This document shows positions 31,300-32,313 of a stretch of 32,313 nucleotides of DNA, one piece after another. Numbering within the stretch: the first letter of the stretch is position 1; every line of letters begins with the position of its first letter. Where the stretch lies: the NCBI GenBank assembly GCA_947258975.1, contig CAMYKK010000059.1, positions 1-32,313 on the forward strand, read 5' to 3'. Position numbers and translations under genes: made by a program. The DNA comes from an uncultured Gammaproteobacteria bacterium. GTDB lineage: Bacteria; Pseudomonadota; Gammaproteobacteria; Arenicellales; JAANXG01. The notes beneath the pieces were generated by a model. The model had not been told where the DNA came from, ran no database searches, and was given only the letters and a program-made list of their open reading frames with translations.

Positions 31300-32313
31300 A
31301 TGAGTCGCGTGTTGAACAAATTCTACGAATGGCTATGGGTCCCTGGGTCCGGCGATACAGCGCGGGTGAGCTTGATACGCCGTGTTCTGCGCCTGCTATA
31401 CATGGTCGGCCGGGACGTCGTTCAGGGCACCCTGACGCTACGCGCCATGAGCCTGGTGTACACCACCTTATTGTCCACCGTGCCGCTGCTCGCATTCAGC
31501 TTTTCCGTATTGAAGGGTTTCGGTGTCCACAACCAGTTGGAACCCCTGCTCTTGAAAATGATGGCGCCGCTCGGGGACAAGGGCGAGCAACTGACGCGGC
31601 AGATCATCGGCTTCGTCGACAACCTGCAGGTCGGTGTACTCGGAGCCTTGGGACTGGGCCTGCTCATCTATACCGTGATCTCGTTACTGCAGAAGATAGA
31701 GTCATCGCTCAATCACATCTGGCGAGTCAGCACCCGGCGCAGCTTCGTCCAACGGTTCAGCGAATATCTGAGCGTTGTATTGGTCGGCCCGGTACTCGTG
31801 TTCACGGCTATGGGCGTCACCGGGTCCGCTATGCACACAGATTGGGTGGAGCGCATCGCCGCTGTCGAGCCCATGCGTACGATGGTGGCCATGGCAGGGA
31901 CGCTGGTACCGTATCTGCTGATTATTGGTGCGTTCACCTTTGTGTATGCGTTCGTGCCACACACCAAGGTTCGCTTGCGCTCGGCCCTGATCGGCGCGGC
32001 GGTGGCCGGTGCGTTGTGGGAAACAGCCGGCTGGGGATTTGCCTCGTTCATTGCTAACTCGACCAAGTACACGGCGATTTATTCGGGTTTTGCAATCGTC
32101 ATCCTGGCAATGATCTGGATCTACCTGGCCTGGCTGATCCTCCTCATCGGCGCCAGCATCGCGTTCTATCATCAGCACCCGCAATATCACTTGCGCCGCC
32201 CTGACCAGCTGCGACTGAGTATCGCGGAAATCGAACGCCTGGCGGTGCTGGTGATGATCACGATCGGGCGGCGTTACGCGGCGGGGCGAACGCCGTGGTC
32301 CGCGCGCCAACTG
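31300..32313 (+). CDS. YihY/virulence factor BrkB family membrane protein, partial
   Basis: The frame starts at ATG 31300 and stays open to the window end (338 codons seen). It encodes the YihY/BrkB family, once wrongly called ribonuclease BN. Features are the opening amphipathic part (LRLLYMVGRDVVQGTLTLRA), the hallmark MSLVYTTLLSTVPLLAFSFS, then TVISLLQKIESSLNHIWRVS, FTFVYAFVPHTKVRLRSALI, and NSTKYTAIYSGFAIVILAMI with six hydrophobic helices. After the helices a cytoplasmic tail begins (HLRRPDQLRLSIAEIERLAV). Function is uncertain; it is an inner-membrane protein. The ribosome binding site is weak. Confidence 0.9.
   Translation, partial: MSRVLNKFYEWLWVPGSGDTARVSLIRRVLRLLYMVGRDVVQGTLTLRAMSLVYTTLLSTVPLLAFSFSVLKGFGVHNQLEPLLLKMMAPLGDKGEQLTRQIIGFVDNLQVGVLGALGLGLLIYTVISLLQKIESSLNHIWRVSTRRSFVQRFSEYLSVVLVGPVLVFTAMGVTGSAMHTDWVERIAAVEPMRTMVAMAGTLVPYLLIIGAFTFVYAFVPHTKVRLRSALIGAAVAGALWETAGWGFASFIANSTKYTAIYSGFAIVILAMIWIYLAWLILLIGASIAFYHQHPQYHLRRPDQLRLSIAEIERLAVLVMITIGRRYAAGRTPWSARQL

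Noticed and set aside
1-32313. CRISPR arrays, tRNA or rRNA genes, intact insertion sequences, phage genes.
   Set aside because: No regularly spaced repeats, no full cloverleaf and no transposase or integrase motifs were seen by eye on either strand.

Overview
The window looks like a chromosomal segment of a gammaproteobacterium, about 50% GC. The evidence is a YaiL-type DUF2058 protein, DUF1840 and DUF2878 proteins, a glutathione-dependent Prx5-Grx hybrid, UbiG, OxyR, and a photoactivated cyclase closest to the Beggiatoa bPAC type. No genus can be assigned from sequence alone. No tRNA, rRNA, CRISPR array or intact insertion sequence was seen.

Layout. Positions 1-5250 hold a partial MscS channel, a DUF4336 protein, a peroxiredoxin plus glyoxalase-fold pair flanked by two diverged direct repeats, a DUF2283 remnant, a DUF2058 protein and an AEC-family transporter. 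Positions 5834-8373 (minus strand) form a compact operon: DCC/DUF393 thiol protein, SRPBCC protein, atypical SDR and secreted glutathione peroxidase. A secreted fasciclin protein follows at 9072-9587. Positions 9738-16690 (minus strand) form an eight-gene, mostly overlapping operon that starts and ends with cyclopropane-fatty-acid-synthase-like methyltransferases. Between them lie DUF2878, DUF1295, DUF6134, a lipocalin lipoprotein, an FAD amine-oxidase-type protein and DUF1365. Positions 17085-23454 carry a broken sensor kinase with an intact OmpR-type regulator, UbiG, an FNR-like regulator, a Prx5-Grx hybrid, a DUF2061 protein and divergent OxyR. Positions 23620-26830 (plus strand) carry a BLUF-domain adenylyl cyclase, a DUF1840 protein and an iron-sulfur photolyase. 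Then come a frameshifted MFS transporter, two small heat-shock proteins, a CBS-domain CorC-like protein without its membrane half, and a partial YihY/BrkB membrane protein.

How the genes work together (inference). The middle of the window, about 5.8-26.8 kb, reads as a light and reactive-oxygen island. It has a blue-light sensor that makes cAMP, a photorepair enzyme, OxyR with peroxidases, and a membrane-lipid modification operon. Similar gene sets are known in singlet-oxygen and light-induced regulons of other proteobacteria. The photoactivated cyclase is the most striking single gene: its photochemical and catalytic residues fall at the bPAC positions. Two lesions in the sensor kinase, a frameshift in the MFS gene, a DUF2283 remnant and a truncated CorC-like gene show ongoing decay, or sequence errors that need a read check.
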